From: Nitrospiraceae bacterium
Lineage (GTDB): Bacteria > Nitrospirota > Nitrospiria > Nitrospirales > Nitrospiraceae
DNA length: 64,000 nt
Direction: 5' to 3'
Assembly: GCA_035623075.1 (NCBI GenBank)
Contig: DASPUC010000057.1
Location: forward strand, 53,279 to 117,278
A program made the translations under genes and the position numbers. A model generated the notes under the pieces. The model made no database searches. It was not told the origin of the DNA and saw nothing but the letters and a program-made list of their open reading frames with translations. Shown in pieces: positions 1 to 9,085 of this stretch (positions are counted from its first letter, which is position 1; each line of letters opens with the position of its first letter).

Positions 1-873
1 GTCAAGAATCCCGCCGTGTCCGGGGAGAAGGCTTCCGCTATCCTTCACGCCAAGATCTCGTTTGAGAGCTGAGATTGTCACGTCGCCGATGAAACCGCTG
101 CAACCGATGAGCAGTCCGGCAAGTGCTGACTCCACGAGACTCAGTGGCGTCAGGTACGAGGCCAGGAGCGAGGCCAGGGAGACAGTAGTCGCCAGGCCGC
201 CGATGAATCCTTCCCACGTCTTGTTTGGGCTGACCTTGGGAATGATTTTATGGCGTCCCGTGAGCTTCCCCCACACGTACTGAGCCACATCATTAAACTG
301 CGTGAGAAAGACGAGGAAGAGAACGAGCCCTGCGCCACCGGCCGTCGGGTTTCGATCCTCGGGAAGAACCAGGAGAAACGCGGCATGACTCACGCTGAAC
401 ACCGTCGTCATGAGCCCCCAATGTACGGTGCCGGCGGCGCGCAGAAACTCCTTTGTTTCACCGATGATCACCATACGCATCGGCAGCAGTAAGAACAGAT
501 ATACCGGAATGAAGATAATAAACATGCCATACCAATCCATATGCACCCATAGATACTGAATTGGGATGGCGGCATAGGCCCAGAACAGCACGCGGCGGTC
601 CGCTCGACGTGTCGGAATCAGCGAGAGATATTCTTTCAGTGCGAGGAAACTCACAAAGGCAAAAAAGATGATGGATGTGCTGCGGCTCAGGAGGATTGCT
701 GCCGCAAAGATTCCGATCATGACCCACCAGGAATAAACCCGCTGCGTCAACTCAAGATAGGCGTTTTCAGGATGGAGTCGTTTCAGAATGACAGTGATCG
801 TTGAAGCGACTATCAGGATGCCGATGATGCCACTGAGCGCCCACATGACCGGAGGTTGAAGGTGTGCGAACAT
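1..873 (-). CDS. CdsA/YnbB-like phosphatidate cytidylyltransferase (3' end cut by window)
   Basis: Integral membrane enzyme family that makes CDP-diacylglycerol from phosphatidate and CTP. I translated 291 residues from the ATG at 873. Several hydrophobic helices are followed near the window edge by the CdsA signature (KRDLGVKDSG, then LPGHGG and D), which carries the catalytic metal-binding Asp residues. The stop codon lies outside the window, so the gene is partial. Its start overlaps the stop of the upstream phosphotransferase by one base (TGATG), so the two are translationally coupled. The order phosphotransferase then CdsA-like protein resembles the E. coli ynbA-ynbB pair, so this may be a paralogue with a special lipid product rather than the housekeeping CdsA. 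Confidence 0.88.
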   Translation of the reverse strand, partial: MFAHLQPPVMWALSGIIGILIVASTITVILKRLHPENAYLELTQRVYSWWVMIGIFAAAILLSRSTSIIFFAFVSFLALKEYLSLIPTRRADRRVLFWAYAAIPIQYLWVHMDWYGMFIIFIPVYLFLLLPMRMVIIGETKEFLRAAGTVHWGLMTTVFSVSHAAFLLVLPEDRNPTAGGAGLVLFLVFLTQFNDVAQYVWGKLTGRHKIIPKVSPNKTWEGFIGGLATTVSLASLLASYLTPLSLVESALAGLLIGCSGFIGDVTISALKRDLGVKDSGSLLPGHGGILD

Positions 874-1478
874 CAAGACACCTCCCCGAGAGCCTGACGA
901 GCGCGATTGACGATCGTGACAATAGAAAGCAGCGCTCCCAGGCCCAACAGAACTGTGCACCAGAAGCCAGGTTCGACACCAAGACCCAGCAGCAGCGCGA
1001 TGAGCCCGAACAGAAAGGCCCGGTCGCTTTTCCCAATCGGACCGGCATAATTACGCGAGGCACCGATCTGGACAGCAACCACGCCGGTCATTTCCACGAT
1101 GATGCCCAGCACGACAACGCCTACGACCAGCCAGGGATCGAGGCCTGTACCCAGGGCCAAGGGAAGATAGAGGACCGCATCAGAAATCACGTCGCCCAAC
1201 TCGTTGAGGATGGCACCAAGGCGGCTCTTCATACCGTGCTCACGCGCCAGCATCCCGTCGATCGCGTTCAACGCCATTCTGACAAACAATGTGAGTGGAA
1301 CAAGCAGGAGTAGCGTATGGCGATGCGGAGACCAGACAATGATTCCCCCCACGAGACAGGACAGCGCTAGCGCGGCCAGAGTGACTTGGTTCGCCGTGAC
1401 GTGCCCCGCGGCGAGTCCGCGGGTCAACGGACGCAGAACATTCTGGAAAGCTGGTTTGAGCTGGTAGATGCTCGGCAT
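873..1478 (-). CDS. YnbA-like CDP-alcohol phosphatidyltransferase family protein
   Basis: Polytopic membrane protein of about 201 residues. The family moves a phosphatidyl group from CDP-diacylglycerol to an alcohol. The signature region reads NAIDGMLAR, then GAILNELGD. Compared with the canonical D-x2-D-G-x2-A-R...G-x3-D-x3-D motif, the first and third Asp are Asn. The substitutions sit in otherwise well-kept sequence, so a specialised subfamily is more likely than decay; from memory E. coli YnbA looks alike here. I chose the ATG at 1478 (MPSIYQLKP) because the longer ORF adds a 24-residue unconserved leader. An AGGA lies about 14 bases upstream. The gene overlaps the CdsA-like gene by one base. 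The true substrate is unknown. Confidence 0.82.
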   Translation of the reverse strand: MPSIYQLKPAFQNVLRPLTRGLAAGHVTANQVTLAALALSCLVGGIIVWSPHRHTLLLLVPLTLFVRMALNAIDGMLAREHGMKSRLGAILNELGDVISDAVLYLPLALGTGLDPWLVVGVVVLGIIVEMTGVVAVQIGASRNYAGPIGKSDRAFLFGLIALLLGLGVEPGFWCTVLLGLGALLSIVTIVNRARQALGEVS

Positions 1479-1583
1479 GGGTATATGAGCATTCCTATAT
1501 TTGTGAATGAACCTAACATGTTGCGCCATGATTCCAAGCCAAAAGTACATTTTGTCGAACGGTCGCTAGGCGGTCAGGAGCGG

Positions 1584-4500
1584 TCAGTGATTTGCGAGAC
1601 GTTCCATCGCAATCTGCTTGAGCTTGCGCAAATCCATCTTGCCGGTGCCGAGTATCGGCAAGGCGTCTACTCTAAGGAAGTTTCCACGGGGAGGGATGAA
1701 GAGGTTGGGAAGTCCGTTTAGGGCGAGTTTGCCGAGGATATCTGGAATGCGTGCTTCGTCGAGGGTGTGGAGGACGGCAAGTTGTTCCCCTTTTCGTTCG
1801 TCTGGAACACCGGTGACGGCAAAGGCCTGCATGTCGGCCCCGGCGGCTTGCTGCAGGGCTTCCTCGACGGTGCCGTGGGGAACCATTTCGCCGCCGATTT
1901 TGGAAAAGCGAGATAGCCGATCGGTGATGCTGAGAAAGCCGTCGTCGTCCAGCATGGCAATGTCGCCGGTGATGTACCAGCCATCGTGCATGGCCTTGGC
2001 TGTGAGATCCTCGCGCCCCAGGTAGCCGTTCATGACATTGGGACCTCGGACGAGCAACATACCGGGCGAGCCGGGCGGCAACGGGGTGAAGCTGTCCGGA
2101 TCGACGATCTGGACCGAGACGCCGGGGAGCGGCTGTCCCACGGTGCCGCGCCGCGACGCCGGTTGATAGTATCCGGCTGCGCGATAGTCCGGGCAGTTGA
2201 CGGCAATCACGGGAGCGCATTCGGTCACCCCGTAGCCCTCAACCGGCTCGATTCCAAACTGGTCTTGAAACCCCTGAGCGACTCTCGCCGGAAGCTTCTC
2301 CGCACCTGTGATGACGATGCGAAGCGAACTAAATTGTTCCGGTGTACATCGGCGCTGATAGAGTTGGAGAAAGGTCGGTGTGGTCACAAGAAAAGTGACC
2401 TGATAACGGCGCACCAGTTCGCCGATTGCGGCGACGTCGAGCGGCGACGGATGGAAAACGATGCCGACCCGGTGACTGCACACGAGCCAAAAGACCAGAT
2501 AGCCGAAAGAATGAAAGAATGGAAGGATGCCGAGGACACGATCCGTGCAAAACAGATGAAGCACCTGCGATGCAGCCCGCTGATTCGAGTCGACGCTGAA
2601 GTGAGACAGCATGACACCCTTCGGTTCCCCGGTGCTGCCGCTGCTAAAGATGATCGTCGCGAGATCATCCATTGTCAGTGGGGTCGTTTGGCCACAGGCC
2701 CATTCGATGATTCGTGCCGGAGCACAGAGTGCCAATAGGGCGGCGACAAACTTCTGTCCCGCACCGATGGTCTTGCCCAGATCTTCAAGCCAAATAATCG
2801 CTGGTCCATCCGGCAGTTCCAGCTTGGCCTTTTCCACAAACGTCCGGCTCGTCACGATGGTGCGGAGGCTGGCGAGCCGCACGGCCGCCTCGAGACCGGA
2901 TTTCCCGACCGTGTAGTTCAGATTGACGCTGGTTCTCCCGCAGAGTGGAGCGGCCACGTTTACCAATGCTCCTGCAACGGTGGGAGGGAGGAGGAGGCCG
3001 ACGTGACGTTGGTCCAGCCAATAGGGCCGAAGAGCTCTTGCGAGGGCGATGGACCCGATGAGGGCTTGCAGTGAAGACACCTGTGGGCGAGTGTGGTCCG
3101 CCATGGCGAATCGAAATGGCTGCCGTCGCATTGAACGGATGAACTGCCGGTGCAGGGGCCTGCAGTCTCGTTTTCGTAGAGCCCATGCTGCCTCGCCGAG
3201 CGCACGAATCGCCTGTCGCAGTTCGGCCGCTGAAGTTTCCGGCGGAAGGGGTGCGCCGAAGGACACGGTCACGGGATAGGGAATCTGCTCAGGCCACTTC
3301 CAGAGAAATCGGCCTCGCTCGAAGCTAAAGAGGCTTCCCCAGAGACGATCCAAATGAACGGGGATGACCGGCGCCGACTTGCCTTTCATGATGCGCTCGA
3401 ACCCGCGCCGGAATGGCAATAAAGTTCCCGTTCGGGTGATCTGCCCTTCCGGGAAGATGCAAACGACCTCACCTTTGTCAATCGCGGTTCCGGCGTCACG
3501 GAGTGCGCGCAAGATCACGCGCAGTCCCTCATGCGAGGATATCGAGATCACTCGGAGCATCTTCATGAAGGGTTTGAGCAGGGGATGCTCGGCATATTGG
3601 GCGTCGACCACGAATCGCACCGGGCGATCCAGGCTTGCGATCAACAGAAAACCATCGATGAATGAGACGTGATTCGGCACCAGCAGCGCGCCACCGGACT
3701 TCGGAATATGTTCCTCTCCCACGATCCGCAAGCGATAGACCGAGTTCGTTGCGAGCACCAAGAGCACTCGCAGGAGGGCATCCGGCAGCAGTCGAAGGGC
3801 CCAGGCGGTCCCGGCCAGAGTGACGAGTGCCGTCGTGGCAAAAATACCGGTGGTCGACAGGCCCGCACTTGCCAGGGCGCCGGCGCTTAAGGAGCCAAAG
3901 AGAATTCCGGTAAAGACGCAGATGTTTTCAAAGGCGATGACGGAGCCTCGCCGCTCGACCGGTGCCCGCCACTGGATAAGCGCGTTCAGCGGGACGAAGA
4001 TCAGGGCACTCGCCATGCCCAACACGACCATGAGGATCAGGGTCCCGGTCAACTGGGGTGACCCCAAACCGAGGGAAAGCAACATGGCTGCCACGCCGAT
4101 GGCGCCCAACGGGATCAGGCCGTACTCGACTCGCGATTGTGAGAGCCAGCCGACGAGTCGTGCGCCGATGCCGATCCCGATCGACAGCAGCATGAGCGGC
4201 AAACCTGATTGCCAGTCGGAGACATTCAACACGGCCTTGGCATAGACAAGGATGTTTTGCGCGAAGAGGCTGGCGATGGTCCAGAAGAAGACCGCGCCTA
4301 TGACGGCCAGGCGCAGCAGGCGATCCGCGGCGAGCGCTGACCATGCTCCATGCAACGTATCGAGAAGGCCGCCTTCGGTTCGTGCCGGGGGAACATGCGG
4401 AATTGTCCAGGCGGCGGTGAAGCCCACGAACGAAAGAATGACGAGCGTCAACGGAGCGAGCCACAATGAGGAACCCGTGACGGAGAGCAAGACGCCTGGC

Positions 4501-5021
4501 GCGGCGGTCCCCGTCAGGATTGCGAGAAAAGTCCACATCTCCAAGCGACCATTGCCTTCAGCCAATCGTTCATGTGTGAGTAGCTCGGCGAGAATCCCAT
4601 ACTTAGCGGGACTGAAGAGTGCGCTGTGGACACCCATACCCCCAAGGACAATCAACGGCAAGACACCGCCGGCTGGATTGATCCAGAGCGCGATGGTAGC
4701 CGCGATCATCAAGAGAACTTCTACCGACTTCATCATGATGATGACGGTGCGTTTGCTGACGCGATCGGCCAGCACGCCGGCCACGATGGAAACCAATGCG
4801 AGAGGAAGTGTAAAGACGACGAAGGCCAAGGTTGTGTGGGTCTGTGAGGCCGTCTCGAAGTCAGAACCGGGAGCCATGGTGGCAGCCAATTGTCTGATGC
4901 CCAGCAAAGCCACCATCAACTTCCACGCGTTGTCGTTAAACGCGCCGCAAAACTGGGCGATCAACAGGCCACGAAGAGGATGCGAGTTGGAGCGAGCTTG
5001 GGGATCAGTTGAAGCTGTCAT
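1584..5021 (-). CDS. LplT-PlsC-acyl-ACP/CoA ligase fusion (lysophospholipid uptake and reacylation)
   Basis: A 1145-residue protein with three modules. Residues about 1-410 are an MFS/LplT-like transporter of about 12 helices. Residues about 420-620 are a PlsC acyltransferase with the HX4D box (NHVSFID) and FPEGQITRTG. Residues about 640-1145 are an AMP-forming acyl ligase with the P-loop-like FSSGSTGEPKGVMLSH and a closing GTGKMDLRKLK. In E. coli LplT flips lysophospholipids inward and Aas reacylates them as separate proteins; here both are one chain in the inner membrane. The gene starts 9 bases after the MutS-like stop and is followed by the phosphotransferase and CdsA-like genes. Inferred role: phospholipid repair or remodelling. 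Confidence 0.9.
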   Translation of the reverse strand: MTASTDPQARSNSHPLRGLLIAQFCGAFNDNAWKLMVALLGIRQLAATMAPGSDFETASQTHTTLAFVVFTLPLALVSIVAGVLADRVSKRTVIIMMKSVEVLLMIAATIALWINPAGGVLPLIVLGGMGVHSALFSPAKYGILAELLTHERLAEGNGRLEMWTFLAILTGTAAPGVLLSVTGSSLWLAPLTLVILSFVGFTAAWTIPHVPPARTEGGLLDTLHGAWSALAADRLLRLAVIGAVFFWTIASLFAQNILVYAKAVLNVSDWQSGLPLMLLSIGIGIGARLVGWLSQSRVEYGLIPLGAIGVAAMLLSLGLGSPQLTGTLILMVVLGMASALIFVPLNALIQWRAPVERRGSVIAFENICVFTGILFGSLSAGALASAGLSTTGIFATTALVTLAGTAWALRLLPDALLRVLLVLATNSVYRLRIVGEEHIPKSGGALLVPNHVSFIDGFLLIASLDRPVRFVVDAQYAEHPLLKPFMKMLRVISISSHEGLRVILRALRDAGTAIDKGEVVCIFPEGQITRTGTLLPFRRGFERIMKGKSAPVIPVHLDRLWGSLFSFERGRFLWKWPEQIPYPVTVSFGAPLPPETSAAELRQAIRALGEAAWALRKRDCRPLHRQFIRSMRRQPFRFAMADHTRPQVSSLQALIGSIALARALRPYWLDQRHVGLLLPPTVAGALVNVAAPLCGRTSVNLNYTVGKSGLEAAVRLASLRTIVTSRTFVEKAKLELPDGPAIIWLEDLGKTIGAGQKFVAALLALCAPARIIEWACGQTTPLTMDDLATIIFSSGSTGEPKGVMLSHFSVDSNQRAASQVLHLFCTDRVLGILPFFHSFGYLVFWLVCSHRVGIVFHPSPLDVAAIGELVRRYQVTFLVTTPTFLQLYQRRCTPEQFSSLRIVITGAEKLPARVAQGFQDQFGIEPVEGYGVTECAPVIAVNCPDYRAAGYYQPASRRGTVGQPLPGVSVQIVDPDSFTPLPPGSPGMLLVRGPNVMNGYLGREDLTAKAMHDGWYITGDIAMLDDDGFLSITDRLSRFSKIGGEMVPHGTVEEALQQAAGADMQAFAVTGVPDERKGEQLAVLHTLDEARIPDILGKLALNGLPNLFIPPRGNFLRVDALPILGTGKMDLRKLKQIAMERLANH

Positions 5022-5030
5022 GCGTAGGTC

Positions 5031-6908
5031 TTAGTGTGCCTCATTTGGGGATGTCGAGGGAATAGGCAGACCTTCCAGTGCCATAATCCGGAGCGCATTC
5101 GTCGTCGGGCAAGGGCCGGGGCGTAGCTTGTAATCGAACTCGAGCGCGCCGGCGACGACCGTTTCCCTGAAGTGGCTGTTGGTCAGGTGCGGTACCGTCT
5201 TGTCCAGGTCGGTGAGTTCGAGGTCGTGGGTCGTGACGAGACCTAGCCCGTTCCCTGTCGCAAGAGACTGGATAAACGCGCGGCTCCCGATCAAGCGCTC
5301 GCGGTTGTTCGTCCCTTTGAAAATTTCATCGATGAGGAACAGGAGTGGAGGCGCCGCGCCGTTGTGTGTTGCGTCGAGAATCGACTTGAGCCGTTTGACC
5401 TCCGCATAGAAGAACGAGAGTCCTGCCTCCAGCGAATCGTCCACCCGGATGCAACAGGCTACGCGACTCCAGGTCCACTCAAAGCGGCTCGCACACACGG
5501 GTCCGCCGGCCTGGGCCAGGCAGAGGTTAATTCCCAGCGTTCTGAGGAACGTGCTCTTCCCAGACATGTTCGAGCCGGTGATGAGCTGCATATGGCCGAT
5601 GCCACGGAGCGCAAACTCATTCGTCACCCTTCGCCCAGCAGGAATGAGAGGATGGCCGAGGGCCTCTGCGGTCATTGTTGCTTCTGCTCCATTTCCGGCC
5701 GATGCAATTGCTTGCGGAGTCGGCCAGGCATAGGTCGGATGGAGGTCGGCAAAGGTAGCAAGTGCTGCAGCTGCCTCGACTTCGGCCAGTCGATCCAGCC
5801 AAGTCGGAAGGAGTGAGCTGACTCGTTTTTGAATCTGTTGCAATTGTTTCATCCACCACAGATCCCAAGGACAGAGTGCGTTGACCAGCAGGTGCACAAG
5901 AGGATGAGCTTTGACACTGACCGCGTGGAGGGTTCGCGCCGCACGCCGAACAAGCTTCGGTGGATTCGCTGTGTCGGAGAGTAAAGGCATCCAGACACTT
6001 GCGAGTGCCGAGCCGTGACGATGCGCATACCGTTCCACATACGCCAGCACAGTACCGAATTTCTCAAGTTCGTGGTGTAACCCGACCGCGTGCTCCAACA
6101 GTTCCTCTCCTTGATCGGTCTGCAGATAGATGAGGGCATAAATGGCAAAGGACCAGAGCGAGTACCCCGGGAGCCATCCAAGCAAGGCACTGAGACCAAG
6201 AGTGATGGTGGTGGCGGCCAGAAGAGTTTGGACCGCCAAGATCGCAGTCAGGTGAGGGATTCCTATATGGTGCTGGAGCACGGCTTCGAGACGGCGTCCG
6301 TTGATTTCCTCTTCACCGACAAGCCGGGCCTCGAGCACCAGTCGATCTCGGAGTAAGGACTGGGCCGTGAGCTCTCGAATCAATCGGCGCCGAGGAGTCC
6401 ACTGGTCGAGCGAGGGTGGCTGGTTCAGCAACCAGCTTTCAAGTCTGGCCTGTCCATTGGATGAGACCGTGGTGTCGATCAAATGCAGCAACGAGTGGTT
6501 TCCGACCAGATCCAAATCCTTGGCATATAGGTGGTGTGCTGGCGCAACCGAGGTTCGTGCCGGGATGTCGTCCCAGTTCAAAAGCAGACGCGCGCGGTGC
6601 TGAAGCTTGATCTGTTTCCACAGGCGGAGCCGATGAATCCGCTGTTCGAGCCTGTTATGATACGACGCGACGATCACAAAGAGACCGACAAACGCGATGA
6701 ACGATCCATTGCCGGTTCGATACCAATCCATCTTGTACAGAGTGATGGTACAGAGCAGTCCTGCGACGAAGAGGATGAAACGCCAGCGTGTGAAAATAGC
6801 GCTCGCCGCAGTACCGCGGGTTAGCAGACGGTCGATTCGTCCAATCCCGCGAGTCAGTGAGCGCTCTCTCGTCGATGGGATGTTGTCGGATTGCTCGTGG
6901 GCGGGCAT
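5031..6908 (-). CDS. Membrane-embedded MutS-family ATPase
   Basis: A 625-residue protein with the MutS core and ATPase domains: Walker A GSNMSGKSTFLRTLG and Walker B LLFLIDEIFKGTN, with a late switch His in VTTHDLEL. It lacks the N-terminal mismatch-recognition domain. Instead it has two hydrophobic segments near the N terminus (around RWRFILFVAGLLCTITLYK and FIAFVGLFVIVAS) and two more in the middle, so it is probably membrane-bound. That is unlike mismatch-repair MutS, and the role is unknown. I chose the ATG at 6908 (MPAHEQSD), which has AAGG 9-10 bases upstream and keeps clear of the divergent prmA. It heads the lipid-gene operon. Confidence 0.8.
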   Translation of the reverse strand: MPAHEQSDNIPSTRERSLTRGIGRIDRLLTRGTAASAIFTRWRFILFVAGLLCTITLYKMDWYRTGNGSFIAFVGLFVIVASYHNRLEQRIHRLRLWKQIKLQHRARLLLNWDDIPARTSVAPAHHLYAKDLDLVGNHSLLHLIDTTVSSNGQARLESWLLNQPPSLDQWTPRRRLIRELTAQSLLRDRLVLEARLVGEEEINGRRLEAVLQHHIGIPHLTAILAVQTLLAATTITLGLSALLGWLPGYSLWSFAIYALIYLQTDQGEELLEHAVGLHHELEKFGTVLAYVERYAHRHGSALASVWMPLLSDTANPPKLVRRAARTLHAVSVKAHPLVHLLVNALCPWDLWWMKQLQQIQKRVSSLLPTWLDRLAEVEAAAALATFADLHPTYAWPTPQAIASAGNGAEATMTAEALGHPLIPAGRRVTNEFALRGIGHMQLITGSNMSGKSTFLRTLGINLCLAQAGGPVCASRFEWTWSRVACCIRVDDSLEAGLSFFYAEVKRLKSILDATHNGAAPPLLFLIDEIFKGTNNRERLIGSRAFIQSLATGNGLGLVTTHDLELTDLDKTVPHLTNSHFRETVVAGALEFDYKLRPGPCPTTNALRIMALEGLPIPSTSPNEAH

Positions 6909-6956
6909 GGCACGAACCTTACTGGAAGGCCGACGAGCCGTCAACCGAGGTAGACC

Positions 6957-7838
6957 ATGACCGGGCAGGAATGGGTGGACGTCAGGATTCGCACCTCGAT
7001 CGACGCTGCCGAGTTGCTGGCAATGTTGGATGATCCGTCCGTGCAGGGGAGTTGGGAAGACAATGACACAGTGCATGTCTACTGGCCCAGACACAGCTGG
7101 GGGAGCGAGGTCTTCGGTCGGTTGCGACAGGTCTTGTTCGCACTCGATCCGGACAGTCGATCCGAGCAGGCCGTACAGGTCGAGCCGTTACAGACTCAAG
7201 ACTGGAACCGTCGGTGGACGGAGCTGGTCAAGCCGATTCGAGTGGGGCGTCGTCTGATTATCCGGCCGAGTTGGGAGTCGGTGCAGTTGCAACCAGATGA
7301 CATCGAGATTGGGCTCGATCCGAAACAGGCGTTTGGAACGGGGCACCATGCGACGACCTCTCTGTTACTAGAGTGGCTGGAAGAGATTATTGACGGCGGG
7401 GAATCGGTGCTCGATGTGGGGACTGGGAGCGGGATCCTCGCCATGGCTGCATTGCGGTTCGGTGCTGCGAAGGCCGTGGGCATCGATTCTGATCCTGTGG
7501 CCATTGAATGTGCTCGAGGCTATGCACAAGACAATCATTTTGGTACGGAGCTTCGGTTAGAGACGGGAGATCTCAGCAAGCAGACAACCATTCTCGTTCC
7601 GCCACCGGACATCGTCCTGGCCAATTTGGATCAGGCGACCCTCACGCTGTGCCGGGATCATCTTGCATCCTATGTTGAGCACGGGGCGCGGTTGCTTGTC
7701 TCCGGCGTCCTTGTCGATCACCAGCGGGAGCTTGTGCAAACTTTTTCAAGCGCGGGAATGTATCGCACTGAGACACGGGAACGAGAAGGATGGGTAGTGT
7801 TGGAGTTCCAGGCTGCTCAAAGTTGTGAGGGGATATGA
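6957..7838 (+). CDS. prmA: Ribosomal protein L11 methyltransferase
   Basis: Cytoplasmic SAM-dependent enzyme that methylates ribosomal protein L11. The 293-residue length is normal for PrmA. Residues about 115-125 read DPKQAFGTGHH, followed by the SAM-binding DVGTGSGILAMAA and the later VLANL, which fits the DPxxAFGTGxH/NPP-type catalytic region of PrmA. GAGG lies 6 bases before the ATG. The gene is divergent from the MutS-like gene and overlaps the MOSC gene by 4 bases (ATGA), so it starts a small operon. Confidence 0.93.
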   Translation: MTGQEWVDVRIRTSIDAAELLAMLDDPSVQGSWEDNDTVHVYWPRHSWGSEVFGRLRQVLFALDPDSRSEQAVQVEPLQTQDWNRRWTELVKPIRVGRRLIIRPSWESVQLQPDDIEIGLDPKQAFGTGHHATTSLLLEWLEEIIDGGESVLDVGTGSGILAMAALRFGAAKAVGIDSDPVAIECARGYAQDNHFGTELRLETGDLSKQTTILVPPPDIVLANLDQATLTLCRDHLASYVEHGARLLVSGVLVDHQRELVQTFSSAGMYRTETREREGWVVLEFQAAQSCEGI

Positions 7839-8329
7839 CTGAGACAGGTCGGCCACCCTATCCGCACGTGCATCAGATTAGTGTGTCCGATGGCGGTGTC
7901 CCGAAGATGCCGATTCTGGAAGCGAGGATTACGACAGCCGGCGTGGAAGGCGACCGTCAGCGAAATCACAAGGTGCATGGCGGGGCAGATCGAGCCGTCT
8001 GTTTATACTCCTTGGAGGTGATCGAGCGGCTGCAGGATGAGGGCCATTCAATCGAGCCCGGCTCGGCAGGAGAAAATCTGACGCTTGCAGGAATGGAATG
8101 GGACAACATGATACCGGGTCTCGTGCTGACCATCGGTCCTCATGTCAGACTCGAGATCAAGAGCTATACGGCTCCGTGCGACCTCAACGCCCGCTGGTTT
8201 CTCGAGGGCGATTTCTCTCGCATCTCGCACAAGAAGAATCCGGGATGGAGCCGAGTCTATGCCAAAGTGTTGGAAGGAGGAATTGTGCGACCGGGGGATG
8301 TGGTGACGATTCGAGAAAAGAGCAAATAG
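7835..8329 (+). CDS. MOSC domain protein
   Basis: A 164-residue MOSC-fold protein, like the molybdenum cofactor sulfurase C-terminal domain and YiiM/YuaD proteins. Typical features are the central GVEGDRQRN and HGGADRAVCLY and the later GSAGENLTLAG, with a Cys in the TAPCDLNARWF segment. MOSC proteins handle sulfur or bind Mo cofactors and include N-hydroxylated purine reductases. The start overlaps the prmA stop by 4 bases. No cofactor biosynthesis genes lie nearby, so the substrate cannot be assigned. Confidence 0.85.
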   Translation: MTETGRPPYPHVHQISVSDGGVPKMPILEARITTAGVEGDRQRNHKVHGGADRAVCLYSLEVIERLQDEGHSIEPGSAGENLTLAGMEWDNMIPGLVLTIGPHVRLEIKSYTAPCDLNARWFLEGDFSRISHKKNPGWSRVYAKVLEGGIVRPGDVVTIREKSK

Positions 8330-8405
8330 CGTATAGCGTAAGGCACAAGCGATGCGAGGAGCCTACTGCCATCCTGCTCGTGCCATACGCTATAGGCCAT
8401 ACGCT
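8327..8405. repeat. Intergenic iterated-word inverted repeat (word AGCGTAT)
   Basis: The element begins at the MOSC stop codon. The word AGCGTATAGCGTA occurs on the left and its complement twice on the right (CATACGCTATAGG, CATACGCT). The arms 8327-8346 and 8376-8405 can pair over roughly 20 bases with a loop of about 30. It ends 18 bases before the next gene. There is no T-run, so it is not a classic terminator. It has the same architecture as the elements at 17920, 19427, 27144, 30929 and 62365. Confidence 0.6.
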
Positions 8406-8422
8406 CTTACGAGGTTTGCAAT

Positions 8423-9085
8423 ATGATGGATCGTGTTCTTGAACCCGAATTGATGGATGATCCAGAGCAGGCGAAGGCCTATGGAGCGGCGGATTTCTCG
8501 CAAGAGAACCAGGGATTCGTGGATCGCTTCCGCGAGTACTTCCCCGATTTTTCGGAGGGCCATGTGCTTGATTTGGGCTGTGGTCCCGGCGATATTCCTA
8601 TTCGATTCGCCCGTACCTTGCCGACCTGTCGTGTTACAGCCATCGATGCTTCGGCGCCGATGGTGCAATTGGCTGAGCAGGCCGTGCAACGAGCTGGTTT
8701 ATCCGAACGTATCATCGTGCGGTGCGAGCGGTTTCAAGACACCGCCGGTGCGAATCAAGCAGATGCCGCGATTTCTAACAGTCTCTTGCACCATCTGTCG
8801 AATCCCTTGCAGTTCTGGAATAAGTTACGCCGATTGGTCAAGCCGGGCTCCCCGGTGCTCGTGATGGATTTGCTGAGACCTGACTCCCCGGAAGAAGCAC
8901 AGGCGATCGTGGATCGCTATGCAGCCGGAGAATCTGAGATCCTTCGCCGGGATTTTTACAACTCTCTCCTCGCGGCATTCACGGAGGACGAAGTCACGAC
9001 GCAATTGGCGCGCATGAACCTGACACGCCTGTTGATTGATCTGCCGGATGACCGTCATTGGGTCGTGGGAGGCGTTATTTATTAA
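8423..9085 (+). CDS. Class I SAM-dependent methyltransferase
   Basis: A 220-residue Rossmann methyltransferase. Motif I is VLDLGCGPGDIPIRFAR (residues about 49-65), followed by the acidic motif II AIDAS and a motif IV-like DAAISNSLLHHL. The substrate cannot be told from sequence; ubiquinone/menaquinone-type and small-molecule methyltransferases look alike. GAGG lies 8 bases before the ATG. Its stop overlaps the start of the SUMF1-fold gene by one base (TAATG), which suggests co-translation. Confidence 0.85.
   Translation: MMDRVLEPELMDDPEQAKAYGAADFSQENQGFVDRFREYFPDFSEGHVLDLGCGPGDIPIRFARTLPTCRVTAIDASAPMVQLAEQAVQRAGLSERIIVRCERFQDTAGANQADAAISNSLLHHLSNPLQFWNKLRRLVKPGSPVLVMDLLRPDSPEEAQAIVDRYAAGESEILRRDFYNSLLAAFTEDEVTTQLARMNLTRLLIDLPDDRHWVVGGVIY

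Noticed and set aside
4252..5034. 260-codon plus-strand ORF
   Set aside because: It lies wholly opposite the well-supported LplT-PlsC-ligase gene, has no family motif and a shadow-like composition.
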